Assembly (NCBI GenBank): GCA_910586355.1
Contig: CAJUHJ010000004.1
Location: 45,505 to 109,504 of the forward strand
Direction of reading: 5' to 3'
From: an uncultured Lachnospiraceae bacterium
GTDB lineage: Bacteria > Bacillota > Clostridia > Lachnospirales > Lachnospiraceae
Length of the DNA stretch: 64,000 bases
Shown here: piece after piece, positions 52,453-61,246 of the stretch
Position numbering within the stretch: the stretch's first letter is position 1
Layout: every line of letters begins with the position of its first letter
Position numbers and translations under genes: made by a program
The notes under the pieces: model-generated
Seen by the model: only the letters and a program-made list of their open reading frames with translations
Database searches by the model: none
Told to the model about the DNA's origin: nothing

Positions 52453-53571
52453 TTACATTATTTGGCTTTGGTAAAAGGCCAATAACCTTTTGGCTTCTTC
52501 CCCGATGGAATATCCGGCGCGAGCCACTTTTTGATATGCCTGTTTTCTTTGCTCTTCTTTACAATTGCCCAAAAGAATCCGCCTGGCCCATTCGCCCGGC
52601 GTTTCTTTCAGAGAAAGGGAATCATAAGAATCTAAAAATTTTGCTTCGTCCGATACCTTGGCAGAAACGACGACTGGAAGGCCGTTTACCTGAGCCTCAA
52701 CCAAAACTACGGGAAACCCTTCAAATAAACTTGGAAGACAAAAAACATCCATTGCCTGATAAAGGCTTGCGGTATCGTCGCTGTTTCCGTAAAAAATAAC
52801 TACATTCCAAAGCCCCAGCTTTTTCACTTTCTCTTTTGTCTTTTCCATTAATTCCCCTTCGCCTGCCAAAAGCAGCCGGGCGTTGGTATTTTTTTGATAA
52901 ACCTCGCGAAAAATATCCACTAAAAACGCATGGTTTTTTGGCGTGACAAACCGTCCGACATGCCCCACGACAAATTTTCCACAAAGCCCTAACTTCTGCC
53001 TTATCTTTTCCCTTGTATCCGCATTGTAACAAAATCGTTCCACTTCAACTGCGTTACGCATCTGATAAACGCCGCCATGATTCACACAATTTCTGCCAAA
53101 CATCCACTGACCGGCATACTTTCCGCAAGCAAAATAATCGGTTGCAAACCACTTGCAGCATGGCCGCAGCATATATTTTAAAACAGCCCTTATCCCTTCT
53201 TTTTTATGGGTAACCGTATGGTTATGACAAATCCGTACCTTCGCCTTCCCCTGATATGCCGCATAAAGCGGAATCACGTTCAAACTGCTCATATGACAAT
53301 GTACAATTTGGTATTGGTTTTTTTGGATAACTTTTTTTAATGCAGAAAGATATTTTTTTAAATGCACGATTTTAGGAAGGAGATAAATAGTTCCTCCAAG
53401 CGATTGTATTTCTTCTCTTTGAGGAAACAGGGAATCTTCTGATATTGCAAAATCAAACTGAACTTTCTGTCTGTCCATATGCCGGTAATAATTCATAATG
53501 ACAGCTTCCACACCGCCATAATCCATATGGTTTACTACCTGCAAAATACGTATCGGCATACATCCGGCCAT
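52453..53571 (-). CDS. Glycosyltransferase family 4-like
   Basis: 372 residues from the ATG at 53571, which overlaps the stop of the upstream sugar transferase (TAATG); ATG at 53559 (MPIRILQVVN) is an equally good alternative. GT-B fold: VNHMDYGGVEAVIMNYYRH, VGHVGRFVTPKNHAFLVD and the C-terminal donor site SLFEGFPVVLVEAQVNGLPV. Consistent with GT4 chain elongation. Confidence 0.93.
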   Translation of the reverse strand: MAGCMPIRILQVVNHMDYGGVEAVIMNYYRHMDRQKVQFDFAISEDSLFPQREEIQSLGGTIYLLPKIVHLKKYLSALKKVIQKNQYQIVHCHMSSLNVIPLYAAYQGKAKVRICHNHTVTHKKEGIRAVLKYMLRPCCKWFATDYFACGKYAGQWMFGRNCVNHGGVYQMRNAVEVERFCYNADTREKIRQKLGLCGKFVVGHVGRFVTPKNHAFLVDIFREVYQKNTNARLLLAGEGELMEKTKEKVKKLGLWNVVIFYGNSDDTASLYQAMDVFCLPSLFEGFPVVLVEAQVNGLPVVVSAKVSDEAKFLDSYDSLSLKETPGEWARRILLGNCKEEQRKQAYQKVARAGYSIGEEAKRLLAFYQSQIM

Positions 53572-54266
53572 TACTGCGCGCCCTTCCCGCCCAATACGGC
53601 TCCCACTGTCTGAAACAATATCTTTGTATCTAACCCAACGCTCTGGTTTTCTATGTAATAAAGCTCCATTTCTTTCCGCCCATTGTCGTAATTCACAAGA
53701 TTCCTCCCATTCGCCTGCCAATACCCGGTAAGCCCCGGCTTTACGCTCAAAAGCTTATTCGCGTCAGCTCCATACTTTTCCAATTCTTCCTCTACAATGG
53801 GCCTGGGTCCTACAAAACTCAAATCTCCGCAGAATATATTCCAAAGCTGCGGCAGCTCGTCAAGGCTGCTTCTTCGAAGAAAGTTTCCAATCCGCGTAAT
53901 CCGCGGGTCGTTTTCCAATTTAAAATCCGCATAATATTCCTCTTTTTGCTCTTTTGTAAAATTCTCAAAAATTTCCTCCGAATTTATGTACATACTGCGG
54001 AATTTCCATATCCGTATTTTTTTCTGGCCTTTTCCAACTCTTTCGTGCCTGTAAAACACCGGCCCTGGATCCGAAAAATAAACGATAAGCGCCAGCAGAA
54101 TAAAAATGGGGCTAAGTACCACAATTCCGCAAAAACTTACCGCAATGTCAAACACACGCTTTAAAAACATATACGCATACCGACGCAGCGGTTTTTCAGC
54201 AGCGCGGATTCTGGAAGGCTCTTTTACACCGACTGCTGTGCCCATATATTCTTGACTCATTTTCAC
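53571..54266 (-). CDS. Undecaprenyl-phosphate sugar-1-phosphate transferase (priming)
   Basis: 231 residues, bacterial sugar transferase family (WcaJ/EpsL type). One re-entrant hydrophobic segment (about 38-62: VSFCGIVVLSPIFILLALIV), then VFYRHERVGKGQKKIRIWKF, RRSSLDELPQLWNIFCGDL and KPGLTGYWQANGRN. Commits the first sugar of the repeat unit to the lipid carrier. Confidence 0.94.
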   Translation of the reverse strand: MKMSQEYMGTAVGVKEPSRIRAAEKPLRRYAYMFLKRVFDIAVSFCGIVVLSPIFILLALIVYFSDPGPVFYRHERVGKGQKKIRIWKFRSMYINSEEIFENFTKEQKEEYYADFKLENDPRITRIGNFLRRSSLDELPQLWNIFCGDLSFVGPRPIVEEELEKYGADANKLLSVKPGLTGYWQANGRNLVNYDNGRKEMELYYIENQSVGLDTKILFQTVGAVLGGKGAQ

Positions 54267-54279
54267 ATCTCCTCTACTT

Positions 54280-56184
54280 TTACAGCTTCGCCCGGATAAC
54301 GGGCGCTTTCTGTTTCAGCCGCCACGCCATCCCGATTTCCTCTAATTTCTGAATCTGTGTTTCTGTCAGGCCCGCAGAACCTTTTTTACCGGTGTATGCC
54401 TGCCTTTGGTTTTGTATCCAAACCCCTAATTTTTTGCCTTCTTTTGTGCAGTACTTTGCAGGGACTTCCAAATTTCCATGGAGCATAAAATAATCTTTTG
54501 CCGCCTGGTAATTTTGCTCCCACTGATACACATTCTTATTCCAAATCATCCCAGCCGCTTCTAACTGGCGGCTCTGCTTCTTGGTTAAAAAATTCTTTGG
54601 GTTTTCTTTTTTTGCCTTCTGCCTTAAATTACCGATCCATCTTCCCAGCAAAAACCCATCTTCGGTAACATAATTTGCCTTTACATCTGCATCCCCATAT
54701 CGCAAGCGGTAAGTTTCCAAAGCGCAAATTCCCCTCTCCCAGTTCCTTTCAGAAAGAGAATCCCAGATCATGCCAAGCCCATCCAGCCGTAAAATATGTT
54801 CCTTTGTCAAAATGCCGGGGACTTTTCCTTCCCGCACCCTCCTCTGCGTCTGCAGCCATGTGCCAAGAGTAAGTCCATTAGCAGCCGTATAATTTTTAGG
54901 GACATTCAAATCGCCATACATACTCCGGTAATCCTTGGCCGCTTGAAAATAAATTTCAAAATCTGCAGAAAGATTTTTTTTCAACTGCAAAAATAGCTCC
55001 CTGCAATTTTTTACTTCATCAATAATCCGAAAATCCCCATAAAATCCCTGTCCGCTTTCTTTTGTCCCATACATACAAACCGCCGCGTTCATTTCCTGGA
55101 CAAAAGAATCAATACAACAAAGGCTTTCAAAGTTATTTACCACATCAAAAATGACTGGCTGGGCAGAATTTCCCACAGCAAGCGACCGCCCAATCTGCTG
55201 TAAATATAGCGTTGGCGACACCGTCACACGCAGCAGAATTACACCGTCAATATCCCCGACATGCACGCCCTCATTTAAAAGGTCGATACTAAACAAAAGT
55301 TTTAAATGACTGCTTTGATCTGATTTAAACGCCGAAAACTCCTGCTCTGATTTGCGGCTTCCATAGTAAACAGTATAAATATGCGGATTTTTATCTACCT
55401 GCCCAAACCATTCTGATACATGCCGTTTCATCTCTTCCATATGCGCCTTATCCGAACAAAACACAATATATTTTCCATTTTGATTTTTCATATGCTTTTT
55501 AAAAATCTTATCCAGCCCGTCCGCCTGATCTACCGCCCGTCTGATTTTCTGCAAAAGTTCTTCACTAACTGCCAAAAGCTTTTTATTTTTCACGAGGGCG
55601 ACCCTCTCCTCCAATTTTTGCAGTTCTTTCTGATAAATATAAACAGACTGTATATATACCGGAGCCGGAAGTATCCGCTTTACAATTGCCTCTCCCAGCG
55701 TCATTTCCGAAGCCACGCGCCCATCAAACAATTCCTGCGCCATATCTCTTTGTCCATCCAGATAACGGACAGCCGTTGCGGATAATCCCAAAACGCCTGC
55801 ATTGGGGTAGGCTGCTAATAACCTTTGCACACCCTTTCCCCACTCCTTGGCGCCACAGCGGTGAAACTCATCCAACACGATATAATCTGGCAAAAGCTCT
55901 TCCATCATTTCCTCTTTCGCCCGCATCAATCCCGCATACGTCATAAAGACAATATTGGAAAACGTATGGGAACTTCCCAAATTTTCAAGCTGCGTCCGAA
56001 AAATATATGCGCTCGGCGTAATCCAGCAGACACGGCTGCCTGGATGTTCCTCAGCCAATTTAAACGCAATCATAGATTTCCCCGTCCCGGTCGGATGGAT
56101 TACCGCCGCCCTGCCATATCGTTCCAAAAATTTAAGAACAGATTCATACGCCGTTTTGTTATGCGGATATAATTCAATACTCAT
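54280..56184 (-). CDS. SF2 helicase with three helicase-associated domains
   Basis: 634 residues: Walker A HPTGTGKS (30-37), DEFH box (105-108), LGLSATAVRYLDGQ, helicase C region (IDLLNEGVHVGDIDGVILLR, YLQQIGRSLAVG), then three about 65-residue helicase-associated repeats (425-630) with the GDLNVPKNY/LGTWLQTQR pattern. No nuclease or methylase domain. It is the first gene of the EPS operon, an unexpected place for a helicase, with only 40 bases between its ATG and the inverted site upstream and no promoter there, so it depends on the invertible-promoter segment. Confidence 0.9.
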   Translation of the reverse strand: MSIELYPHNKTAYESVLKFLERYGRAAVIHPTGTGKSMIAFKLAEEHPGSRVCWITPSAYIFRTQLENLGSSHTFSNIVFMTYAGLMRAKEEMMEELLPDYIVLDEFHRCGAKEWGKGVQRLLAAYPNAGVLGLSATAVRYLDGQRDMAQELFDGRVASEMTLGEAIVKRILPAPVYIQSVYIYQKELQKLEERVALVKNKKLLAVSEELLQKIRRAVDQADGLDKIFKKHMKNQNGKYIVFCSDKAHMEEMKRHVSEWFGQVDKNPHIYTVYYGSRKSEQEFSAFKSDQSSHLKLLFSIDLLNEGVHVGDIDGVILLRVTVSPTLYLQQIGRSLAVGNSAQPVIFDVVNNFESLCCIDSFVQEMNAAVCMYGTKESGQGFYGDFRIIDEVKNCRELFLQLKKNLSADFEIYFQAAKDYRSMYGDLNVPKNYTAANGLTLGTWLQTQRRVREGKVPGILTKEHILRLDGLGMIWDSLSERNWERGICALETYRLRYGDADVKANYVTEDGFLLGRWIGNLRQKAKKENPKNFLTKKQSRQLEAAGMIWNKNVYQWEQNYQAAKDYFMLHGNLEVPAKYCTKEGKKLGVWIQNQRQAYTGKKGSAGLTETQIQKLEEIGMAWRLKQKAPVIRAKL

Positions 56185-56224
56185 ATCATTTCACCATCAT
56201 TCACATAAAAACCAGCTTTTCCAT

Positions 56225-56251
56225 TTTCGTGGATTGTTCCAATCTACGAAA
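56225..56251. repeat. Inverted site A (left end of possible invertible segment)
   Basis: Dyad TTTCGTGGATTG-TTC-CAATCTACGAAA (one G-T mismatch). Its reverse complement matches site B at 25 of 27 positions, including an identical asymmetric 7-base centre (TGGAACA). Arms of about 10 bases around a 7-base asymmetric centre is a tyrosine-recombinase-like core layout. Confidence 0.7.
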
Positions 56252-56333
56252 TATGTCCTGAAATGCGAAATATCAATATTTTTTCTATCCCTGACCCAAA
56301 TTTTGACCACAAATAAAATATTCAAAGCATCAG

Positions 56334-56382
56334 AAAAATGCGGGCAAATGCACCAATTCCATACATTTACCCGCATTTTTTT
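56334..56382. terminator. Bidirectional terminator inside the segment
   Basis: AAAAATGCGGGCAAATG (56334-56350) pairs with CATTTACCCGCATTTTT (56364-56380), one mismatch, T runs on both strands. It insulates the EPS operon from leftward transcription in the present orientation. Confidence 0.8.
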
Positions 56383-56532
56383 CTGACCCAGTTTCTGACC
56401 CAGAATTCCTTATTCGCTATTCAATAATCCCCTAAAAAAACATATATTTCTATATTCAACCTGCCTTTACAGCCAAATTTCAAATCCCAGTTCAAACTGC
56501 CATGGGTATTTCTGCCATTTTATCAAAATGGA

Positions 56533-56561
56533 TTGACAAACTACAATTATAACAATATAAT
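56533..56561 (+). promoter_or_regulatory. Full-consensus promoter inside the invertible segment
   Basis: TTGACA (56533-56538), exactly 17 bases, TATAAT (56556-56561), the strongest promoter match in the window. It points right, toward site B and the regulator gene at 56774. Confidence 0.85.
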
Positions 56562-56597
56562 TAATATAATTTTCAAGTATTTCTAACCAGAATCTTA

Positions 56598-56624
56598 TTT
56601 CGCAGATTGGAACAATCCGCGAAA
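56598..56624. repeat. Inverted site B, also a hairpin terminator
   Basis: TTTCGCAGATTG-GAA-CAATCCGCGAAA, flanked by A and T that extend the stem to 13 bp. It is followed on the plus strand by six T (56625-56630) just outside the segment, so a rightward transcript from 56533 would probably stop here after about 60 bases. Site A has no T run on its outer side, so a leftward transcript after inversion would pass. Confidence 0.7.
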
Positions 56625-56773
56625 TTTTTTATTCTAAAACTTATCTCATTTTATAAAATATCTCCCTTTTATATACGAAAACAAAAAAAAATGCTAAAAT
56701 AATTCAAATACCTGTAAAAGTATTGCAGAACCCAAAAAACAATGCAAAAACATCCCCTGGAAGGTGAATACGA

Positions 56774-57445
56774 TTGAAAAAAATACTAATCATAGAAGAC
56801 GACCCCTACATTGGAAATATGCTTTTTGAACTTCTTTGCAAAGAAGGATATGACGTCTGCCGGGCATACTCCGGCACAGAAGCGCTGCTTATCCTTTCTA
56901 AGACAACTCCGGATTTGATTTTGCTCGACTTAATGCTGCCGGGACGAAGCGGCGAAGAACTGCTGCCTCAGATAAAGGAATTTCCCATCATTATACTAAG
57001 CGCCAAGACAGACGTAAATCATAAAGTGGATTTATTATTAGAAGGAGCGGCGGATTATATTACAAAACCGTTTCACACCAAAGAACTTCTTGCACGCATT
57101 GCCGTACAGCTTCGCAAACCCTTATCCAGCCATACGTCATCCAACCTTACTTTTGAAGATCTGACTCTTGATTTGCATACGCACATTGTTTCAGCTGGCG
57201 AACACCAGATTAAATTGACAAGAACAGAATTTGCCATTTTAAAACTTCTCATGCAAAATTCCACACAGGTAATGACAAAATCATTACTGTTAGACCAAAT
57301 CAGCCAGGATACTCCGGACTGTACAGAAAGTTCATTGAAAATACACATCTGCAATCTTCGAAAAAAACTTCGGGAAATCAATGAAAAAGACTATATTGAA
57401 TCTGTCTGGGGCATAGGTTTTAAACTGCGGCAGAGCCAGTTTTAA
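56774..57445 (+). CDS. OmpR-family response regulator
   Basis: 223 residues starting at TTG (56774) behind GGAAGGTG. Receiver domain (1-115; Asp52 in LLDLMLPG, Lys in ITKPF) and winged-helix C-terminal domain (about 130-222: LTRTEFAILKLLMQN, IHICNLRKKLREI, YIESVWGIGFKL). Part of a regulator-ABC-permease-kinase module at 56.8-60.2 kb, separated from the ABC genes by an 84-base gap with regulator-type repeats. The sensor kinase is the last gene. Confidence 0.95.
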   Translation: MKKILIIEDDPYIGNMLFELLCKEGYDVCRAYSGTEALLILSKTTPDLILLDLMLPGRSGEELLPQIKEFPIIILSAKTDVNHKVDLLLEGAADYITKPFHTKELLARIAVQLRKPLSSHTSSNLTFEDLTLDLHTHIVSAGEHQIKLTRTEFAILKLLMQNSTQVMTKSLLLDQISQDTPDCTESSLKIHICNLRKKLREINEKDYIESVWGIGFKLRQSQF

Positions 57446-57448
57446 AAC

Positions 57449-57488
57449 TTTACCATTTCTTTACGGTTTCCTTTACCAGTTTCTTTAC
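57449..57488 (+). promoter_or_regulatory. Likely response-regulator binding site: four TTTAC repeats
   Basis: TTTAC begins at 57449, 57460, 57472 and 57484 (steps 11, 12, 12), on one face of the helix, directly before a -10 (57499-57504). Direct repeats at helical spacing are typical for OmpR-type regulators. Confidence 0.65.
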
Positions 57489-57498
57489 TGTTACATTC

Positions 57499-57504
57499 TA
57501 TACT
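57499..57504 (+). promoter_or_regulatory. Activator-dependent promoter of the ABC operon (-10)
   Basis: TATACT with no usable -35 at 17 bases, the place being filled by TTTAC repeats. This suggests the promoter needs the activator. Confidence 0.55.
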
Positions 57505-57529
57505 GACAGAAAGAAAAGGAGGTTTTTTT

Positions 57530-58444
57530 ATGGATTATATTTTACAAACAAATGCTTTAAACAAAAGTTATGGGCATTTCAAAGCGCTTTCTAATTTCAA
57601 TATGCACGTTCCAAAAGGTTCTATTTATGGTTTCGTCGGAAAAAACGGAGCTGGAAAAACTACGTTAATCCGCTTAATCTGCGGACTTCAAAAACCTGAT
57701 TCCGGCAAATATACACTGTACGGCATATCCTGCACAGATAAAAATATTGCAAAATCCAGGCGGCGGATGGGCGCAGTTGTGGAGACGCCTTCTATATTTC
57801 CCGATATGACGGCAAAAGAAAATTTAAACCAGCAGTACCGCATTTTAGGGCTTCCGTCCTATGACGGACGAGAAGAGCTCCTTCAATTGGTCGGCCTTGC
57901 AAATACCGGAAAAAAGAAAGCGAAAAACTTTTCGCTTGGCATGAGGCAGCGATTGGGGATTGCAGTTGCGCTTGTCGGCAATCCTGATTTTTTGGTATTA
58001 GACGAACCTGTAAACGGCCTTGACCCGCAGGGAATTATCGAAATTCGGGAACTTATCTTAAAGCTAAACCGGAAATATCAGATTACATTTTTAATTTCCA
58101 GCCATATATTAGACGAATTGTCACGGCTTGCAACGGACTATGGATTTATTGACGCCGGACAGATGGTAAAAGAAATCAGCGCAAAAGAATTGGAATCTGT
58201 CTGCCAAAAATGCATACGCCTTAAGGTAAACGATACAAAAATTCTTGCCCGCATACTCGACCAAAGACATATCACATATAAAATTCTTTCTGACACAACG
58301 GCAGATCTATTTGACAATATCACCGTTTCCGAACTCGCGCTTGAACTTGCGAAAGAAAACTGCAATATCATCTCTATGCAGGAACGCGGGGAAAGTTTAG
58401 AAAGCTATTATCTGAATCTTTTAGGAGGTGAATACCATGCGTAA
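57530..58444 (+). CDS. ABC transporter ATP-binding protein (lantibiotic/bacitracin type)
   Basis: 304 residues. Walker A GKNGAGKTT (37-45), signature FSLGMRQRLGIA, Walker B FLVLDEPVNGLDPQG, H-loop SSHILDE. The C-terminal 90 residues are a variable extension as in BcrA-like subunits. Ends inside the permease start. Exports or expels a peptide or antibiotic, by analogy. Confidence 0.93.
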   Translation: MDYILQTNALNKSYGHFKALSNFNMHVPKGSIYGFVGKNGAGKTTLIRLICGLQKPDSGKYTLYGISCTDKNIAKSRRRMGAVVETPSIFPDMTAKENLNQQYRILGLPSYDGREELLQLVGLANTGKKKAKNFSLGMRQRLGIAVALVGNPDFLVLDEPVNGLDPQGIIEIRELILKLNRKYQITFLISSHILDELSRLATDYGFIDAGQMVKEISAKELESVCQKCIRLKVNDTKILARILDQRHITYKILSDTTADLFDNITVSELALELAKENCNIISMQERGESLESYYLNLLGGEYHA

Positions 58445-59264
58445 ATTACTTTCTGCCGGGCTTTTGAGACTTCGCAAAAACAGGCTGTTTTTTGTTGGAA
58501 TCTGCTTTATGTTTGGGATTGGACTCCTTTTTTCCCTTGGAAAATATTCCGATATGGCCCGCTTTGGAGCAAAACAATACCTGGACGACGTCCTGTTTCT
58601 CCATACTATTTTTGCCGGAGTCTGTTCCGCCATTTTTTGCAGCCTGTTTTCCGGGCTTGAATTTTCAGACGGCACAATACGCAACAAACTAATCGTCGGA
58701 CATTCCCGCAAAAATGTATATTTTTCCAACCTGATTGTCTGTATTACAGCGGCATTTTGCATGACAGCGGCATTTTTATTATCCTACTGCCTGTTCGGAA
58801 TACCGCTTTTACTGCCTCCCCGTATGCCGCTTCATACGATTTGCATTTATCTATTTATCAGCTTATTTACCATTACAGCATATGTTTCCTTCTTTCATAT
58901 GATTTCCATGCTGACTGCAAGAAAAGCCATTTCTGCCGTTGCATGCCTCCTAATTTTTACGGGCCTGCTGTTGGCTGGCATTTCCATATTCTCAAGGCTT
59001 GAGGCGCCGGAATATATTTCAGATTATTTTGCAACTTCAAACGGTATACAAAAAAGCGAACCTTACCGAAACCCAAAATTTTTAACCGGAACGGCAAAAA
59101 GCGTATATCTGTTTCTTTTTGACTTTCTGCCGTCAGGGCAAAGTATACAATTCGCATGCGAGATTGTAGCGCATCCCGCCCTGATTGTACTTTACTCCTT
59201 ATTTACTTCGGCGTTTACAACGATAACAGGAATTTTTTGTTTTCAGAAAAAAGATTTAAAATAA
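58437..59264 (+). CDS. ABC transporter permease
   Basis: 275 residues from the ATG at 58437, which has AGGAGGTG just upstream; it overlaps the ATPase gene by 8 bases. Six hydrophobic segments; the first sits at 19-35 (FFVGICFMFGIGLLFSL). ABC-2-type permease partnering the preceding ATPase. No further family detail seen. Confidence 0.88.
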   Translation: MRKLLSAGLLRLRKNRLFFVGICFMFGIGLLFSLGKYSDMARFGAKQYLDDVLFLHTIFAGVCSAIFCSLFSGLEFSDGTIRNKLIVGHSRKNVYFSNLIVCITAAFCMTAAFLLSYCLFGIPLLLPPRMPLHTICIYLFISLFTITAYVSFFHMISMLTARKAISAVACLLIFTGLLLAGISIFSRLEAPEYISDYFATSNGIQKSEPYRNPKFLTGTAKSVYLFLFDFLPSGQSIQFACEIVAHPALIVLYSLFTSAFTTITGIFCFQKKDLK

Positions 59265-59277
59265 AGAAGGTGAAAAG

Positions 59278-60162
59278 ATGTTCCTCTTAATCTTGTGCGG
59301 TATTTTATTGTGCTTAGCGCTCATTCTTACCATCAAAATTTATCTGTTGAAAAAAAGTATAAATGAAATCGGCCTGGAATTTGAGGAACATCTTTCTTCT
59401 GATACAAATACGCTGATTTCTGTCTCTTCCAGAGACAGGCATATCCGAAAACTCGCAAACCAAATCAATGTGCAGCTGAGAGAACTGCGCAGACAGCAGA
59501 GGGAATATTACAATGGCAACATGGAGTTAAAAGACGCTGTGACAAATATTTCCCATGATTTACGCACGCCTTTGACCGCAATATCCGGTTACCTGGAATT
59601 ATTGGAACAAGAACACAACACAAAAGATTTCTCCCGTTATATTTCCATAATCAACAACCGCTGTAAATTGTTAAAACAGCTTACAGAAGAACTATTTGTC
59701 TATTCTATGACACTGTCAAAAAATCATTCTTTCAAATTGGAACCCATTCACGTCAACCGTATTTTAGAAGAAAGCATTGTTTCTTTCTATACAGATTTTC
59801 AAGAAAAAAATATTGTCCCAACAATTCAAATAACAGAACAAAAAATCATTTGGACTGCCGACCGTTTTTCCCTTTCCCGCATCTTTTCTAATATTCTGCA
59901 CAACGCAGTCAAATACAGCGATGGAGACTTGAATATATGTCTGACAGATTTTGGGACAATTACATTCACAAATACAGCGTATGGATTAAACGAAACAGAA
60001 GTCGGAAAATTATTTGACCGCTTTTATACAATCGAAGACGCCAGAACATCGACGGGACTTGGTCTTTCTATTGCCAAAACACTTATTTCACAGATTGGCG
60101 GTTCTATTTCAGCAGAATATAAAGACAATAAACTTAGTATTTTTGTATGGATGGACAAATAA
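59278..60162 (+). CDS. Sensor histidine kinase
   Basis: 294 residues. One N-terminal membrane segment (2-24) with almost no extracellular part, then a linker and HisKA domain (NISHDLRTPLTAISGY, His93), ATPase domain with NILHNAVKYS (N box), LFDRFYTIED and GLGLSIAKTLI. The missing sensor domain suggests that it reads the ABC permease state or an intramembrane cue, as in BceS-like kinases; this is inference. Confidence 0.93.
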   Translation: MFLLILCGILLCLALILTIKIYLLKKSINEIGLEFEEHLSSDTNTLISVSSRDRHIRKLANQINVQLRELRRQQREYYNGNMELKDAVTNISHDLRTPLTAISGYLELLEQEHNTKDFSRYISIINNRCKLLKQLTEELFVYSMTLSKNHSFKLEPIHVNRILEESIVSFYTDFQEKNIVPTIQITEQKIIWTADRFSLSRIFSNILHNAVKYSDGDLNICLTDFGTITFTNTAYGLNETEVGKLFDRFYTIEDARTSTGLGLSIAKTLISQIGGSISAEYKDNKLSIFVWMDK

Positions 60163-60196
60163 AAAGTCTGGACTTCTAAATTAGAACATCCAGACT
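60161..60196 (-). terminator. Terminator after the zinc-ribbon membrane gene
   Basis: AGTCTGGA (60165-60172) pairs with TCCAGACT (60189-60196) plus an inner TTCTA/TAGAA stem; five T follow on the minus strand. It also sits at the end of the kinase gene. Confidence 0.7.
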
Positions 60197-60203
60197 AAAT
60201 TAT

Positions 60204-61136
60204 TTAAAACCGTACTACTGTATGTTGTGCAGAGCCTTCGTCTACCTGACGCCATGCGCTTTTCACATTTGCAAAACTTGCCCATATTGCAAGAGCATAT
60301 CCAACAATCAAATCTTTTGCCACTCCACCGGCTACTTCCGGCTCTTTCATAAGATCTGGAATCCAAGCGACTACATCTTGAATTGTAACTGCATACAGTT
60401 TACTCAGCTCTTGATAGAGGGCGATTACAATACTTGCAAACTCTGCTCCAATAATTGTCAAAAGAGACAACAATACGCAAATTACAATCCCCGCTTTTGA
60501 AAGACGGCCGCCTAAAAGTTCATAACCTTTCATTCCTCCAAATACAATTGCAAATCCAGCTATCCCGGCAATAAAACCAATTTGTCCAATGACAATCCAT
60601 AAAACCGACCCAAGCAGTACTCCCACAATCGCCCCGATAAGGCCAAGCAGAACATTTTCTTTTCTCTGAGGACGTCCGCTCACTCTGCCCATCACCTGTG
60701 AAAGACAATTATCACAGAGCATAAGCGGCGTTTGGTCCACAGCCGCCGCATGAAGCACAGTCTCGTTTTTACAGTGCGCACAGCAATTATGTAATCCATA
60801 TTCTGAACACTTTGAGACAAGGGCGGACATTGCATTCGTTAGATTCTCTTTGTCTTCCACGCCCCTTGAAAGCACATAAACGGATACCATATTCGAACCG
60901 TTATAACCAGCATGGTGCACAAAAGGACAGTCTTTTGACATTGTTCCAAGATAGTCCAAAAATCCCTCTTTATTGTCAATAGTTCCTAAGTTTGCATAGA
61001 GCTGAATCTGGTATTGATTTTCTGTATCCAATGGTACAATCAACAAATCGATGCCGCGATAAGTTCCATGCATTACATTTTGTGCTTTCTCAAGCACAAA
61101 TCCGTCCGGCAGGGCGTTTTCAATTTGTAAACTCAT
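60204..61136 (-). CDS. Membrane protein with zinc-ribbon-like Cys pairs, unknown
   Basis: 310 residues from the ATG at 61136 (MSLQIENALPDGF), behind GGAGGAAAAAAG. Residues 1-135 are soluble; then two CxxC pairs (CCAHCKNE and LMLCDNC), then about four hydrophobic segments (160-275). No family recognised. Could be a metal- or partner-binding membrane protein. Own promoter 61168-61195. Confidence 0.75.
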   Translation of the reverse strand: MSLQIENALPDGFVLEKAQNVMHGTYRGIDLLIVPLDTENQYQIQLYANLGTIDNKEGFLDYLGTMSKDCPFVHHAGYNGSNMVSVYVLSRGVEDKENLTNAMSALVSKCSEYGLHNCCAHCKNETVLHAAAVDQTPLMLCDNCLSQVMGRVSGRPQRKENVLLGLIGAIVGVLLGSVLWIVIGQIGFIAGIAGFAIVFGGMKGYELLGGRLSKAGIVICVLLSLLTIIGAEFASIVIALYQELSKLYAVTIQDVVAWIPDLMKEPEVAGGVAKDLIVGYALAIWASFANVKSAWRQVDEGSAQHTVVRF

Positions 61137-61167
61137 CTTTTTTCCTCCATTCTGATTTTTCATTTCT

Positions 61168-61195
61168 ATTATACAACTTTTTACAAAAAAATCAA
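61168..61195 (-). promoter_or_regulatory. Promoter of the zinc-ribbon membrane gene
   Basis: Minus-strand TTGATT (61190-61195), 16-base spacer, TATAAT (61168-61173). Confidence 0.55.
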
Positions 61196-61246
61196 AAAAA
61201 ATTTATATATTTTTTATTTATCTAACGTTGTTTGCTGAACGTATAG

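Larger units (their letters stand above)
56252..56597. promoter_or_regulatory. Putative invertible promoter segment of the EPS operon
   Basis: 346-base non-coding segment between inverted sites A and B, upstream of the ten-gene EPS operon. It contains one consensus promoter (56533-56561, pointing right), a two-way terminator (56334-56382) and a tandem 12-base repeat (TTTCTGACCCAG twice, 56380-56403). In the present orientation the promoter points away from the operon and no good minus-strand promoter is seen. Inversion would place TTGACA/TATAAT about 105 bases before the helicase ATG facing left, with the terminator at the far side. Inversion itself is inferred. Confidence 0.6.

Noticed and set aside
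56225..56624. Reading sites A and B only as terminators
   Set aside because: B does have a T tail and can terminate, but A has none on either outer side, and near-identity in inverted orientation with an asymmetric centre is not needed for termination. A dimeric-regulator operator pair remains a live alternative.
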